Origin: an uncultured Nitrospira sp. | GTDB taxonomy: Bacteria > Nitrospirota > Nitrospiria > Nitrospirales > Nitrospiraceae | Assembly (NCBI GenBank): GCA_902500805.1 | Contig: CABVSA010000020.1 | Coordinates: 1 to 51,551, forward strand | Length of the DNA stretch: 51,551 nt | Reading direction: 5' to 3' | Shown: piece by piece, positions 8,568-17,559 of the stretch | How positions within the stretch are numbered: the first letter of the stretch is position 1 | Layout: each line of letters opens with the position of its first letter | Notes under the pieces: model-generated | What the model was told of the DNA's origin: nothing | Databases searched by the model: none | Seen by the model: only the letters and a program-made list of their open reading frames with translations | Position numbers and translations under genes: made by a program

Positions 8568-8932
8568 CGGTGGCTCACGACGTACCCGCCGTTTCAATCG
8601 GAAATTCACAATCACTTGCACCACTCACACGCATGTCCCCGTTGTCTCCATCTTGCCTAGAAACGCATTCGCAGGGCCACAGTATTTGGCATTATCGGGG
8701 CCTCAAACGGTTCCGTCAATGAGACGTGTGGGATCCTCGCTCGGCTCATCTCGCAATAGAAATTCAGGACCAACGACATCACCTCTGCGCTCTCTCAGAG
8801 TGTAGCTCGACCCGCTCGTGCACAAGTCAACATGAGGAGAGAACACGATGAGGCGTTTCCAAGATTCTGCCCCCTGCGCTCTTGTGGAACGTACCAGCGG
8901 AAGCCCTGTATCATTTTGTCCTTCTGAGCGTA
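8568..8932. other. Intergenic stretch without a convincing gene
   Basis: It holds the 5' region of the DUF2868 operon. Short frames on both strands have no ribosome-binding site and no recognisable motif. No repeat or terminator was noticed. Confidence 0.5.
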
Positions 8933-9115
8933 TCACTTGGGATACGCCGACCCGTCCTCCCCACCGAATATTAATAGCCCCATCACTCCCAACGATCTCG
9001 CACCAACAATCGGCGCAGACCAGTACCAGTTAACGATTCTGAGCCAAATCATAGTACTGCAACCGCTAACAACAAGGCATATTGCTAGCGCCACTCCTCG
9101 TCGTGGCATCATCAT
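8933..9115 (-). CDS. Possible small lipoprotein
   Basis: 60 aa with a short positively charged start (MMMPRRG), a hydrophobic core (VALAICLVVS) and a lipobox-like VSGC at about residues 16-19, then WLRIVNWYWSAPIVGARSLGV and a short tail. This looks like a lipoprotein signal peptide followed by a small body. There is no good ribosome-binding site and the family is unknown, so it may be a chance frame. Confidence 0.3.
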   Translation of the reverse strand: MMMPRRGVALAICLVVSGCSTMIWLRIVNWYWSAPIVGARSLGVMGLLIFGGEDGSAYPK

Positions 9116-9184
9116 TGCGTATAGGTCTCAATACATACTGAGCACGAACATTCGCGCTCATTCAAACACGAAGGAGGGATTCCC

Positions 9185-9406
9185 ATGAGATGCACGAAAT
9201 GCTGTGGGCTGATGGTAGTGGATCATTTACTGGATATGAAAGAAAGTTATCTACCGATGTGGATGCAGGCCCTTCGTTGCCTGACTTGCGGCAACATCGT
9301 GGATCCACTGATCCATTTTCACCGAACAACCCAGCAGGCTCAGAGAGCCCGCCGGCTCACGACACGGTTTACAAGAAAGACAACTCGACCGGCTGTGGCG
9401 GCATAG
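9185..9406 (+). CDS. Small zinc-ribbon-like protein
   Basis: 73 aa with two knuckles, CTKCCG (residues 3-8) and CLTCGN (about 32-37), and a basic C-terminal tail (TTQQAQRARRLTTRFTRKTTR). The spacing fits a small Zn-binding ribbon, possibly nucleic-acid binding. A strong Shine-Dalgarno (GAAGGAGGG) precedes the ATG by 6 bases, which supports the call. Function unknown; nothing adjacent is in the same operon. Confidence 0.7.
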   Translation: MRCTKCCGLMVVDHLLDMKESYLPMWMQALRCLTCGNIVDPLIHFHRTTQQAQRARRLTTRFTRKTTRPAVAA

Positions 9407-9479
9407 TAATCTGGCAGTGCTGCAGGACTCAAGAATGAGCCATGTCCTGTGCTGGATGTCTTCTTGGACCTGTTCCATC

Positions 9480-9722
9480 TCATTCAGGTTCTGAAGCACT
9501 GCCCACGTCCTGCAATCGTTTCGGTAACGTGATGCCGCAGCACATACACTTCGCCCGCGAAACAGTTCTGACTTCAAATTCATCAGCACCTCCGAAACGC
9601 AGGATAAGGACTGCGGGACTCACCCTGGTGTAATAGCACTGGACCGCAGGGTCTTCAGGCAGGTCCGCCTGATGAATGCGGCAACGACATTCTCCCAACT
9701 GCAACACAATTTCGGTTTCCAC
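9480..9722 (-). CDS. Possible Cys/His-containing small protein
   Basis: 80 aa from a GTG. Cys and His are scattered as CRCRIH and CMCCG, and codon use looks ordinary for this genome, with no runs of rare codons. There is no clear ribosome-binding site and no recognised family. It could be a small metal-binding protein or a chance frame. Confidence 0.3.
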   Translation of the reverse strand: METEIVLQLGECRCRIHQADLPEDPAVQCYYTRVSPAVLILRFGGADEFEVRTVSRAKCMCCGITLPKRLQDVGSASEPE

Positions 9723-9982
9723 GGGACATGAGACGAACTGGTATTGGTCTACTCCACATGGCCCCTCATAGTATCTAATTAGATCCAGTCCCCCCTGAAT
9801 CCGATTAGATTCACCTTCCTGCAGGTTGAACCACCCACAGCATAGAACCCCTTGCTATTGTTGGGACACTCTCGAATCTGACTCGATGACCTCACGGGCA
9901 TGTCGTTTGCTTTTACCGTTGAAGCACTGGGTCACTGGAGCGCACAGGGTCATGGTCGTGAAAATGGTTGCATATATTTCCA

Positions 9983-9999
9983 TTCCTAAAAATTAGGAA
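9983..9999. promoter_or_regulatory. 17-bp palindrome upstream of the cupredoxin lipoprotein gene
   Basis: TTCCTAAAAATTAGGAA: 7-bp arms around AAA, about 150 bp before the ATG at 10152. It may be an operator. It does not resemble the CRP-like dyad found elsewhere in the window. Confidence 0.35.
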
Positions 10000-10151
10000 C
10001 AAACGCAACAGCGAAGCGACTACACACCGCACGCAGTTCACGACAAGCCAGCACCTTCGAGAGAATTTCTCTCAGCCCATGCGTCCAGTTCGTACGGATA
10101 GCACAGAAGGCTATCACATCACTTAATTTTCATACTCCAAAGGAGGCTTCA

Positions 10152-12242
10152 ATGAAGAGGTATTTTAGTTTAGGCGCTGCTCTCTGCCTTGCGGCAGGAG
10201 TAGCCGGTTGTTCAGGTGACGATCCCGCGCCGCCTGCGGCGGGAGGGCCTGCACCTACGCCTACTGCCACAGTCGACTTTAAGGTGACGGATATCCCGGG
10301 GCATTTTTTCGATCTTGACGGTATGACCAATCCAAATAAGGCGACCCGCTCCCTGGCCATCGTTCCACCTGGCGCTAAAATTAATTTTTGGCAGGACCTT
10401 AACGGAGTAAAAGTTGCGGAAAGCAAGCATACCGTGACGAGCTTGATCTGGCCGTCGACCGCAGCAACAGGCGAGCGAATCGACCAGGACTCAGCGAATC
10501 AGGACAATCACAGCGTGACGCTGACCACGCCGGGTCTGTATGTCTACGTTTGCAAGCTGCATCCCTACATGCTCGGGGCAGTCATTGTTGATGATCCAAA
10601 TACCAAGACAGGGCCTAATAATGACCAACCGGCCTATGATATCGGCGACAAGCTCACGCTGCTGGTCAAGCGAGAAGTCACGGACCCTGCAAACCTAACA
10701 TTCGACAGTAACTCGAATCTTGGGCTGCGGGCGTTGCGTGCATTCTTCATCGTGACCAACCCAGAGAACTGGAAAGACTACACCAAGGTAGGACAACCCT
10801 ATAAGCCGGCCTATCCTGCCGTGCCGGTGGTCGTCACAAACGGAGCGGTTGTTGCTGATTTGAATGCCGCCCTCCAGGCGACATTCGATGGCGAGACAAT
10901 TCAAGCCCAGAAGAAACCAGCTATCAAAGGGATTGGTGAAGTCTGGGTCGATACCCAGTTCGAACTAACTGAGCAAAAAGGGCCAAACTTCCCCGGCACG
11001 ATGACCGTGCTGTCGGCCACCGATTGGAACGTCAAGGAAAAGATTGCACTGCCTGATCAGAAGATGAATAACGGCCATAACTTTTGGACCAGCCACAATC
11101 AAAACGAAATCTATCAAACAGAGTGGCAGGGCAACAGCCTCTATGTGATCGATCGCGCAACCAGAAAGTTCAAACAGGAACTTGATCTCGTCAACGGTCC
11201 GGAAGTGACGAGCAAGGGGATCAAATGTCATGATCCAGCCCATGTCATGACGCGAGTGGATACGGAGCAAGTACATACCGGGTGCAACGGCGACGACGGA
11301 GTGATGGAACTGAACCGGTTGCCGGACGGTAAACTCGAGATTAATCGGTTGATCTCGATGCAGGATCCAAACAAACCAACAAAGCAAACCCAACCGCATG
11401 CACATTGGATGGGATTCGACGGTAAACATATGGTCACGCCCAATTCCAATTCGGCGGACTCGACGATGTACAACTTCACGGGCCTGGCCACCGGTCAGGT
11501 GGTGTCCAAGAATGAGACCGGCGCGGTGTCTATTGCGAGCGGCATCATGCCGGATTCGAGTAAATATTATGTGACGAACTATTTAGGGCATTCGATCTCT
11601 GTGATGAATGGCCCGAACCCCTTGACGAACTATTCGGGTACTGGTGGCCTCAAAGGTGCCGGTCCCTATGCACCGGGTGAGAAAATCAAGGACATTAGCT
11701 TGCTCCAGGGGTATGACCCGAAAACCGGATGCGGAGCCGGTTGCGTAGATGGGTTGATCGGTGGGTTCCCGGTACAGATCCCTATTAGTCCGGATGGGAA
11801 ATTCGCAATCACGGGGAATACGCTGGGCGGCACCATCTCGATCGTCGATACGGCGACTGATACCCTTGTGCGGCTGATCCCCTGTGATCCTGGGTGTCAC
11901 GGGGTAAACTTTGGCGCCAAGGATGGTGGTGGTTACTACGCCTACATCACTCCGAAGTTTGCCAACAGACTCCTCGTGTTGGACTATGATCCCAACAACG
12001 ACGGCAAGGCGGATGACGCCACAGTTGTGGGAGCAGTTGTCCTGGCAAACGACAACGTACCAAATGACGACAAGATTTCCGGCAACAAAGGCCAGGGCTC
12101 ACAGGGAATCATGGCGGTGCCCAATGTCTACAATGGATGGGTACAGAAACTTCCCAAGAGCTTCTGTGATCAGCTTACAAAGGAGCAACGGAATCCGATT
12201 GGGGCACCTGTTGAACAATGCCCGCAGGAGGATCCCCAGTAG
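10152..12242 (+). CDS. Lipoprotein with N-terminal type 1 copper domain and beta-propeller
   Basis: 696 aa. The signal peptide ends in a lipobox (GVAG, Cys20), then a Pro/Ala/Gly linker. Residues about 41-152 form a plastocyanin-like domain with a full type 1 copper ligand set: His93 (SKHTV) and CKLHPYM (Cys134, His137, Met140). The rest reads as repeated beta-propeller blades of YncE/NosZ-like style (NEIYQTEWQGNSLYVIDRAT, PDSSKYYVTNYLGHSISVM, PDGKFAITGNTLGGTISIVD, YYAYITPKFANRLLVLDYDP). The protein should be anchored in the periplasm or on the cell surface. A role in electron transfer or copper handling is inferred. SD AAAGGAGG; a strong terminator follows. Confidence 0.8.
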   Translation: MKRYFSLGAALCLAAGVAGCSGDDPAPPAAGGPAPTPTATVDFKVTDIPGHFFDLDGMTNPNKATRSLAIVPPGAKINFWQDLNGVKVAESKHTVTSLIWPSTAATGERIDQDSANQDNHSVTLTTPGLYVYVCKLHPYMLGAVIVDDPNTKTGPNNDQPAYDIGDKLTLLVKREVTDPANLTFDSNSNLGLRALRAFFIVTNPENWKDYTKVGQPYKPAYPAVPVVVTNGAVVADLNAALQATFDGETIQAQKKPAIKGIGEVWVDTQFELTEQKGPNFPGTMTVLSATDWNVKEKIALPDQKMNNGHNFWTSHNQNEIYQTEWQGNSLYVIDRATRKFKQELDLVNGPEVTSKGIKCHDPAHVMTRVDTEQVHTGCNGDDGVMELNRLPDGKLEINRLISMQDPNKPTKQTQPHAHWMGFDGKHMVTPNSNSADSTMYNFTGLATGQVVSKNETGAVSIASGIMPDSSKYYVTNYLGHSISVMNGPNPLTNYSGTGGLKGAGPYAPGEKIKDISLLQGYDPKTGCGAGCVDGLIGGFPVQIPISPDGKFAITGNTLGGTISIVDTATDTLVRLIPCDPGCHGVNFGAKDGGGYYAYITPKFANRLLVLDYDPNNDGKADDATVVGAVVLANDNVPNDDKISGNKGQGSQGIMAVPNVYNGWVQKLPKSFCDQLTKEQRNPIGAPVEQCPQEDPQ

Positions 12243-12297
12243 CCTGAGTAATGGATTCGCCTGAATCTGACACTCCGGCATACGTAGCGTCTCAACG

Positions 12298-12340
12298 GGC
12301 CCGGGGCGGTGGTAAACACCACCGCCCCGGGCCTTCTCAT
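12298..12340 (+). terminator. Rho-independent-type terminator hairpin
   Basis: GGCCCGGGGCGGTGGT and ACCACCGCCCCGGGCC form a perfect 16-bp GC-rich stem with loop AAAC, followed by TTCTCATATT. It lies 56 bp after the lipoprotein stop and before the convergent recQ gene, so it may serve both. Confidence 0.8.
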
Positions 12341-12383
12341 ATTGCTACCAGCATGAGAAGACGTAACAAACTAGAGTGGATAG

Positions 12384-14243
12384 TTACTGCGCTTCATTGA
12401 TTACCGCCAACACTCGTCGCCCGTACCGTTCTGCTTTCATCTCGCCGATACCCGGAATCTCCAACAGTGCCGCTCGTGATTCCGGTTTGGAACCGGCAAT
12501 AGCCTTCAACGTCTTATCGTGAAAAATGAGAAACGGCGCAACACCTTCTTCCTCGGCCAGTTCAGAGCGGAGTTGCCTTAACCGTTCAACAAGCTGCCGA
12601 TCCGGCAGCAATGGCACCGAAGTACCCGCAGGTACAGCATCCAAGCGACGCGGCTTTTGTACTGACCCACGAGACGAAGCGTCTTCCCTCTGTTCCAGCT
12701 CAACGGTACGAAGCCCTTGCAGAACCTCTCGCCCTGTGGAAGTGACCTCAAGCGTGGGATACTCCGTTCCTTCAACACGCAGGTATCCGGAACTGACCAT
12801 CGCTTTCACATGGCCTGTGACGGACAACTTCGTCTCCGTTCGACAGACACCGTAGGTTGGACAGTCCGCGACACCGTACGCCGCAAGCACCTTCGACCGG
12901 CTTCCGCGAAGAATATCGACAATCCGCCCCAACCCGAACCGTCCTCCACACCAGGCCACGGTATCCAGGATTGCCTGTGCAATCGCATGTCCTTGAGGAA
13001 CCTTCCGGCTTGGTTGTCGCGCCGGCGTCACACAGCGGTCACAGAGGCCGCAACGGCCCAGGGCGATCTCAGCCTGATCGCTAAAATATTCGAGGATCGT
13101 GAGCTGGCGACAGGTCAACGCCGACACATATCCCAATAACTCCTGCAAGAGCGTCGTCATGCGCCCGGCACGTTCAGCGCCATCGGAATCCTTGGATGCC
13201 TGCGAAATGAAATATTCTTGCGTGGCCACATCCCGTTCATGGAACAGCAATACACAGGCCGCTGGTAGGCCGTCCCGTCCTGCACGGCCGGCCTCCTGGT
13301 AATAGGCCTCTACGCTTCCTGGAATGTCGAAATGGACGACCAGTCGGACATCCGGCTTATCGATCCCCATCCCGAAGGCATTCGTCGCCACGAGAATTCT
13401 TATGGCCCCTCGGCGAAAATCCTGATGCACCAGGCGCCGGACATCATCGGACAAACCCGCATGGTAGTAGCCGACCGACGGATGGGATTGCCCCAGCCAC
13501 TCAGCCACCTCCTCCACCGTCCGACGAGTTGCGCCATAGATCAGGATGGTACCAGCCCCGATCTCGCGAACCAGTCGGTCTACGCGGTCAAGTTTGTCTC
13601 GGAGATTCTCACAGTGATGGACCGAGAACGCTAAATTCTTCCGCCGAAATCCGGCGACCAGTCGGAACGGATCCTGAAGCGACAGCCGCCGGCACACATC
13701 CGTCTGCACACGCGTAGTAGCCGTCGCCGTCAAGGCCAAGCAGGGAGGATTCGTGAGCTCCTGGCGCAGCCGGCCGATCTTCATATAGTCGGGTCTGAAA
13801 TCATGGCCCCACTGGGAAATGCAGTGCGCTTCATCCACGACCAGCAACGAGACCCAGAGAGTCCGTAACAGGCGGAGAAACCCTTCATGCTGCATCCGTT
13901 CCGGTGCGAGATAGAGCAGTTGCACTCGCCGCTGTTGGAGATCCTCCAGTACGAGACTCTTTTCCAGCCCAGTGAGTCCGGAGTGAAACGCCGCAACCGC
14001 GATCTTGCGCTGCTTCATGGCCGTCACCTGATCCTGCATCAACGCGATGAGCGGCGAGATGACCAGCGTCAGCCCCGGCAGAATGGTCGCCGGCAGCTGG
14101 TAGCAGAGAGATTTGCCCTGCCCTGTCGGCATGACCGCCATGACATCACGCCCGGCCAACACGGCGCGAATGACTTCTTCCTGACCAGGTCGGAAGGCCG
14201 AAAACCCGAACCGTTCCTTGAGCTGTCGAGTCAGATCATTCAC
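12384..14243 (-). CDS. recQ: ATP-dependent DNA helicase RecQ
   Basis: 619 aa, family length. The helicase core has FGFSAFRPGQEEVIRAVL (motif 0), MPTGQGKSLCYQLP (Walker A), VVDEAHCISQWGHDFRPDY (DEAH), LALTATATTRVQ and FGMGIDKPDVRLV...EAGRAGRDGLP (motifs V/VI). The zinc-binding RQC region shows RCGLCDRC, and an HRDC domain ends the protein (IFHDKTLKAIA...GIGEMKAERYGRRVL). RecQ unwinds DNA 3' to 5' in recombination and fork repair. The start is GTG with a weak ribosome-binding site; it is transcribed alone. Confidence 0.95.
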   Translation of the reverse strand: MNDLTRQLKERFGFSAFRPGQEEVIRAVLAGRDVMAVMPTGQGKSLCYQLPATILPGLTLVISPLIALMQDQVTAMKQRKIAVAAFHSGLTGLEKSLVLEDLQQRRVQLLYLAPERMQHEGFLRLLRTLWVSLLVVDEAHCISQWGHDFRPDYMKIGRLRQELTNPPCLALTATATTRVQTDVCRRLSLQDPFRLVAGFRRKNLAFSVHHCENLRDKLDRVDRLVREIGAGTILIYGATRRTVEEVAEWLGQSHPSVGYYHAGLSDDVRRLVHQDFRRGAIRILVATNAFGMGIDKPDVRLVVHFDIPGSVEAYYQEAGRAGRDGLPAACVLLFHERDVATQEYFISQASKDSDGAERAGRMTTLLQELLGYVSALTCRQLTILEYFSDQAEIALGRCGLCDRCVTPARQPSRKVPQGHAIAQAILDTVAWCGGRFGLGRIVDILRGSRSKVLAAYGVADCPTYGVCRTETKLSVTGHVKAMVSSGYLRVEGTEYPTLEVTSTGREVLQGLRTVELEQREDASSRGSVQKPRRLDAVPAGTSVPLLPDRQLVERLRQLRSELAEEEGVAPFLIFHDKTLKAIAGSKPESRAALLEIPGIGEMKAERYGRRVLAVINEAQ

Positions 14244-14449
14244 GGGAAGGCAAATCAGAGGGATAGAATAGTGATCAAGACCACGCGAGAAGGGAGTATA
14301 GATGAGCGGTTATGGGCAAGTCGAGCTGGTCGACCAAGGATCGGACATGAGCAGATCCCTGTCGGCAGTCGCAACATGCTCTCGGGGAAAGCTGTCCTGA
14401 GGAATAGGACGAGAGCCCACTGAGCAGAGAGATACCGATGTAGGAATGG

Positions 14450-14977
14450 TCAGGCTGCCAGAGAATCGTCCTCCGCAGCCTGGTCTCCGACTTGATTGAT
14501 TCCATCAAGCCGCTGAATCTTCGGCTGATAAGCAATCACCTTGCCGAGAATCATGGCTCGCAGGGCTTCATCCTCTATGTGGGAGAGTGCGTCGTGAGCT
14601 CCGAGCATATCTCCGTCTTGTGCCATATGAGCGGCGATGCCGATGAGCGGGAGGACCCCCGCGTTGCCCATCGCCTTCGCAATCTCAACGGCCCCAGACC
14701 GATCTCCAGCTTTGATAAAGAGTTGCGGGAGCTCGAGATAGAAATGGCTCGCTAAGAGCGATGGATCGGGACAGGAAAGAATCGTGCGTTTCACGGCCTG
14801 CACATTCCCTCGTTCCGACTCGACAAAGAGCATCATCTGCCAGGCGTCCCGCAGATACCGTGTGTCCGCAATCTCGTTCGCCGTCTGTTGCGCTCCCGCC
14901 GTATCGCCCACCAGCACTTGTCTGATCACCTGATTCTTCAACTCTTCATCGGTGGGTGTGTGAGTCGGCATCATCAT
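14450..14977 (-). CDS. Helical-repeat hypothetical protein
   Basis: 175 aa, predicted almost wholly helical, with TPR-like pairs: LVGDTAGAQQTANEIADTRY, AWQMMLFVESERGNVQAVKR, PQLFIKAGDRSGAVEIAKAM, AAHMAQDGDMLGAHDALSHI. The G-[DN]-x2-GA-x6-A spacing recurs about every 35 residues. There is no signal peptide. A scaffold or chaperone-like role is possible; no family name is recognised. SD AAGGAG precedes the ATG by 5 bases. Confidence 0.75.
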   Translation of the reverse strand: MMMPTHTPTDEELKNQVIRQVLVGDTAGAQQTANEIADTRYLRDAWQMMLFVESERGNVQAVKRTILSCPDPSLLASHFYLELPQLFIKAGDRSGAVEIAKAMGNAGVLPLIGIAAHMAQDGDMLGAHDALSHIEDEALRAMILGKVIAYQPKIQRLDGINQVGDQAAEDDSLAA

Positions 14978-15458
14978 GTGGCTCCTTGGTTGACGTGAGC
15001 AGCGTACTCAATCAGAAATTTCGAACGCTTGTTTCGAAATCTAACCGCGAACGCCGTTCTTGTCGACTGTTCCTGCAAAATCGACACTGTCATGGACCAT
15101 AGGCACGGGTGACTCAACTCCAGTGGAAACGATTCGCCTAGACATCACACGTTTCGTGAGAGGTTAGCGATGGATCGCAGGGGCCTGCATCCATGACATT
15201 CAAAGCTTACATCTCCTCTTTGCAAAGAACCGGCCGTACGAAGTGACCTCTCGCCCGGTTGATGGTCGAGTCTTCCGACCGGCTCTCGGCAGGTGTATCG
15301 AGTACATCGCCACAAGCGCTAGATCAATAGGATGACTCAACTTCTCACCGGTAGGAGAAACGCACGCGTGTATTCATGAGAACCGGGGTTGTGTATATTC
15401 AGGTTCACACACAATGCAGAAGTGAGCATTCATGATGTCGTGCAGGAATTTTCATGCA

Positions 15459-15475
15459 TGTAAGAAAATTTTACA
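15459..15475. promoter_or_regulatory. 17-bp palindrome, copy 1
   Basis: TGTAAGAAAATTTTACA: arms TGTAA/TTACA (extended AAAATTTT centre). A near copy lies 88 bp downstream. Both precede the PEP-CTERM gene. Confidence 0.5.
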
Positions 15476-15546
15476 CAGATTACTCTCCGTAACTTGTTGT
15501 GCCATCACGAATTCTTCATTCTATACGGACCGCGCTTCAAAATTTC

Positions 15547-15563
15547 TGTAAATAAATTTTACA
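15547..15563. promoter_or_regulatory. 17-bp palindrome, copy 2
   Basis: TGTAAATAAATTTTACA: differs from copy 1 at two central positions only. The TGTAA-N7-TTACA spacing is one base longer than the CRP-like dyads at 18-47 kb, so it may bind a different regulator. Confidence 0.5.
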
Positions 15564-15829
15564 CTCTGCCGCTTCCAGCAACGCCTCCGACAGCGCAACG
15601 TCTTGATAGTTAATATTTCTCATGACTGGTATTTGTTATGCATTCCTTATGAAATTGATGTGCTGCGCTGTGCGTACTGTTTCATTATTGGACGAGCATT
15701 GAAATGGTTCAGTGGGACTGGCAAAAATTCGATTCCCTTGCTCACAGCATCATGCACACCCGTCGCTGAAGTACGTCACATGCGCAGCGAAGATCTAAAC
15801 CAACTTCAAAGAGTAGAGGAGGTACCACG

Positions 15830-16705
15830 GTGATGAAACTTTCTACCCAATTTAAATATGCGACGCTCGCAATATTTACACTTACATCCGCTGCTGTCTA
15901 TGGCACGGCTGATGCGACACCTATCACATTCTCCGTCGGAGGCAACAATACCGCAGCATCGATCCAATCGACCGTCGACGCTTTCCGAGGTACTGCCGGC
16001 AATCCTCTCAATCCCAATGTCGCCGGAAGCTTCCCCGGAGGGCGTCGTGAAATCAACTGGGATGGTGTACCAGACGCTCGCTCCGCCCCGAGTGACCTTC
16101 CGAACAATTTCTTCAACGCGAACTCCCCCCGTGGCGCCGTGTTTTCGACTCCGGGTTCGGCCGTGCAGGTGAGCGCCAATGCGGGGATCGCCGCCGTCGA
16201 GTTCGGCACGATCAACCCCACCTATCCTGACCTCTTCACAACCTTCAGCCCACAACGGCTCTTCACTGCGATCGGGAGCAATGTTGTCGAGGTCAACTTT
16301 TTTGTCCCTGGCAGCAGCACCCCGGCATCCGTCAGCGCGTTTGGTTCCGTCTTTACCGACGTCGATCTCGCCAACACGACCAAGATCGACTACTTCGATC
16401 CAAACGGCAACCTGCTCACCAGCATCTTTGCACCGGTTGGAACAACCGGCAATGAAAGCCTCTCGTTTGCTGGAGTTGCGTTCAACGCAGGCGAGCAGAT
16501 CGCACGGGTGCGAATCACGAACGGCAATGCGGCACTCGGCGCTGGCGTGAATGAAGCAGGGGCCCTTGACCTCGTCGTCATGGATGATTTTATCTACGCT
16601 GAACCCCAGGCTCGAATCTCGGCAGTCCCTGAGCCCACAACCCTCATCCTGATGATGACAGGACTCGTCGTGTTCGGACTATCGCGACAGCTCCGCCGAC
16701 AATAG
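15830..16705 (+). CDS. PEP-CTERM sorting domain protein
   Basis: 291 aa. A signal peptide (MKLSTQFKYATLAIFTLTSAAVYGTADA, written from the second Met) leads a secreted body rich in Asn, Gly, Phe and Val (NNTAASIQSTVDAF, VEVNFFVPGSSTPASVSAF). The C-terminus has the sorting signal: VPEP (about residues 265-268), a hydrophobic helix (TTLILMMTGLVVFGLS) and the basic tail RQLRRQ. Such proteins are processed by an exosortase and tied to extracellular polymer or floc formation. The start is GTG at 15830 or ATG at 15833, with SD GAGGAGG. A terminator follows; monocistronic. Confidence 0.93.
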   Translation: MMKLSTQFKYATLAIFTLTSAAVYGTADATPITFSVGGNNTAASIQSTVDAFRGTAGNPLNPNVAGSFPGGRREINWDGVPDARSAPSDLPNNFFNANSPRGAVFSTPGSAVQVSANAGIAAVEFGTINPTYPDLFTTFSPQRLFTAIGSNVVEVNFFVPGSSTPASVSAFGSVFTDVDLANTTKIDYFDPNGNLLTSIFAPVGTTGNESLSFAGVAFNAGEQIARVRITNGNAALGAGVNEAGALDLVVMDDFIYAEPQARISAVPEPTTLILMMTGLVVFGLSRQLRRQ

Positions 16706-16721
16706 GCAACACGACATCATG

Positions 16722-16763
16722 ACGAGAGCCCCAGCCCGGCATGGCTGGGGCTCTCGTTTTTTT
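16722..16763 (+). terminator. Rho-independent terminator
   Basis: ACGAGAGCCCCAGCC and GGCTGGGGCTCTCGT form a 15-bp stem around CGGCAT, followed by seven T. It lies 17 bases after the PEP-CTERM stop. Confidence 0.95.
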
Positions 16764-17226
16764 GACGCATATCGTTGCATGCAAGGCGGAACGTGTCATC
16801 GTTCTTGCCCCTCACACTGAGCCACCTTCCCTGAGGTCGATTCTTTCTCGTCGTTTGCGGAGACCACAGCCTCTCCTGCCGGAACAACACGCCCGTGCTC
16901 AACTGACCCCATGTGTGCATAGAGCACGGGTTCATCGTAAGGATTGACCATTTCCTCATATGGACACTACTGGAACTCGTTGCTGGCTCGACGGCTTATA
17001 GCGCAACGAGATAGCTTTGCTTCGCCCAAACCATTCTCAGCCGATTCATGAAGCGTGATTGAGAAAACCGCACGACGTGAGTGCACCGTCCCACAGGATT
17101 GAATTGCGGGGAGAGCGGATGAACATAAGTTGTTGGTTTTCCTTGGACAAGCATCAATCCTGGTTACCCAGCAGTCCCTTTTCCCTCTTCACTTGCGCAT
17201 ATAAAATGTCCGGCTATACTTTCCAA
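16764..17226. other. Intergenic region
   Basis: No gene supported. At its right end TTGCGC (17193-17198), a 16-bp spacer and TATACT (17215-17220) form a plausible sigma-70 promoter for the next gene, with the predicted start point falling on its ATG. Confidence 0.5.
17193..17220 (+). promoter_or_regulatory. Candidate sigma-70 promoter, leaderless start
   Basis: TTGCGC and TATACT, 16 bp apart. The expected +1 is at or next to the ATG at 17227, which has no ribosome-binding site, so the transcript may be leaderless. Confidence 0.45.
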
Positions 17227-17559
17227 ATGCGTTCCTCCAAATACATTCTCTGGCAAGACGACAACGGCTGGCGCGGCTACCTGGAAGGCTACCCCGAGTA
17301 CGAAGTCCAGGGTGAGTCGTTCGAAGAACTGCAAGTGAAGCTGTGGCAGCTGCACCAAGAGCTCACGGGTCAGCATCAAGAATCTGAACTCGTCCAAGAT
17401 CAAGGCCCCTATCAGCAATCCGATACGAAAGAGTCCCATCAGTCTCACGGTCACGCCCACAGTCACACGCCCACCCTGCCTCGCCCCATGTCGCGCGCAC
17501 AAAGCAAGCGCCGCGCACGAGTTGAAGAGCTGATGTTTGCGATGATCAGTAACCGCTGA
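17227..17559 (+). CDS. HicB-like single-domain protein with His-rich tail
   Basis: 110 aa from MRSSKYILWQDDNGWRGYLE; the frame is open further upstream (ATG at 17206 or 17119), but this start aligns with the paralog at 17749. Residues 4-45 form a partial HicB/UPF0150-like fold (KYILWQDDNGWRGYLEGYPE...GESFEELQVKLWQLHQEL). The tail has a His cluster (SHQSHGHAHSHTP) that could bind metal, then a basic end (AQSKRRARVEEL). There is no DNA-binding domain and no HicA toxin nearby, so it is probably not a working antitoxin. Confidence 0.65.
   Translation: MRSSKYILWQDDNGWRGYLEGYPEYEVQGESFEELQVKLWQLHQELTGQHQESELVQDQGPYQQSDTKESHQSHGHAHSHTPTLPRPMSRAQSKRRARVEELMFAMISNR

Larger units (their letters stand above)
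9407..10151. other. Intergenic region with one weak ORF and palindromes
   Basis: Contains a weak minus frame (9480-9722, listed separately), AT-rich palindromes (ATCTAATTAGAT at 9773-9784; GAATC...GATTC near 9797-9812; TTCCTAAAAATTAGGAA at 9983-9999) and the leader of the cupredoxin-propeller gene with its AAAGGAGG ribosome-binding site. No tRNA or other RNA gene was seen. Confidence 0.5.
14978..15829. other. Long intergenic region upstream of the PEP-CTERM gene
   Basis: 850 bases with no supportable gene; a plus-strand frame at 15603-15833 has no ribosome-binding site or motif. The right half is AT-rich and holds two near-identical 17-bp palindromes at 15459 and 15547. It probably carries the promoter and operators of the PEP-CTERM gene. 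Confidence 0.55.

Noticed and set aside
10152..12242. Nitrous oxide reductase or nitrite reductase
   Set aside because: Only a single type 1 copper set is seen at the N-terminus; no Cu-A, Cu-Z His pattern or type 2 copper site is visible.
15719..15745. Sigma-54-like TGGCA...CTTGC before the PEP-CTERM gene
   Set aside because: The spacing between GG and GC is far too long for a -24/-12 promoter.
15603..15833. 76-aa frame before the PEP-CTERM gene
   Set aside because: AT-rich, no ribosome-binding site; it overlaps the leader and ribosome-binding site of the real gene.
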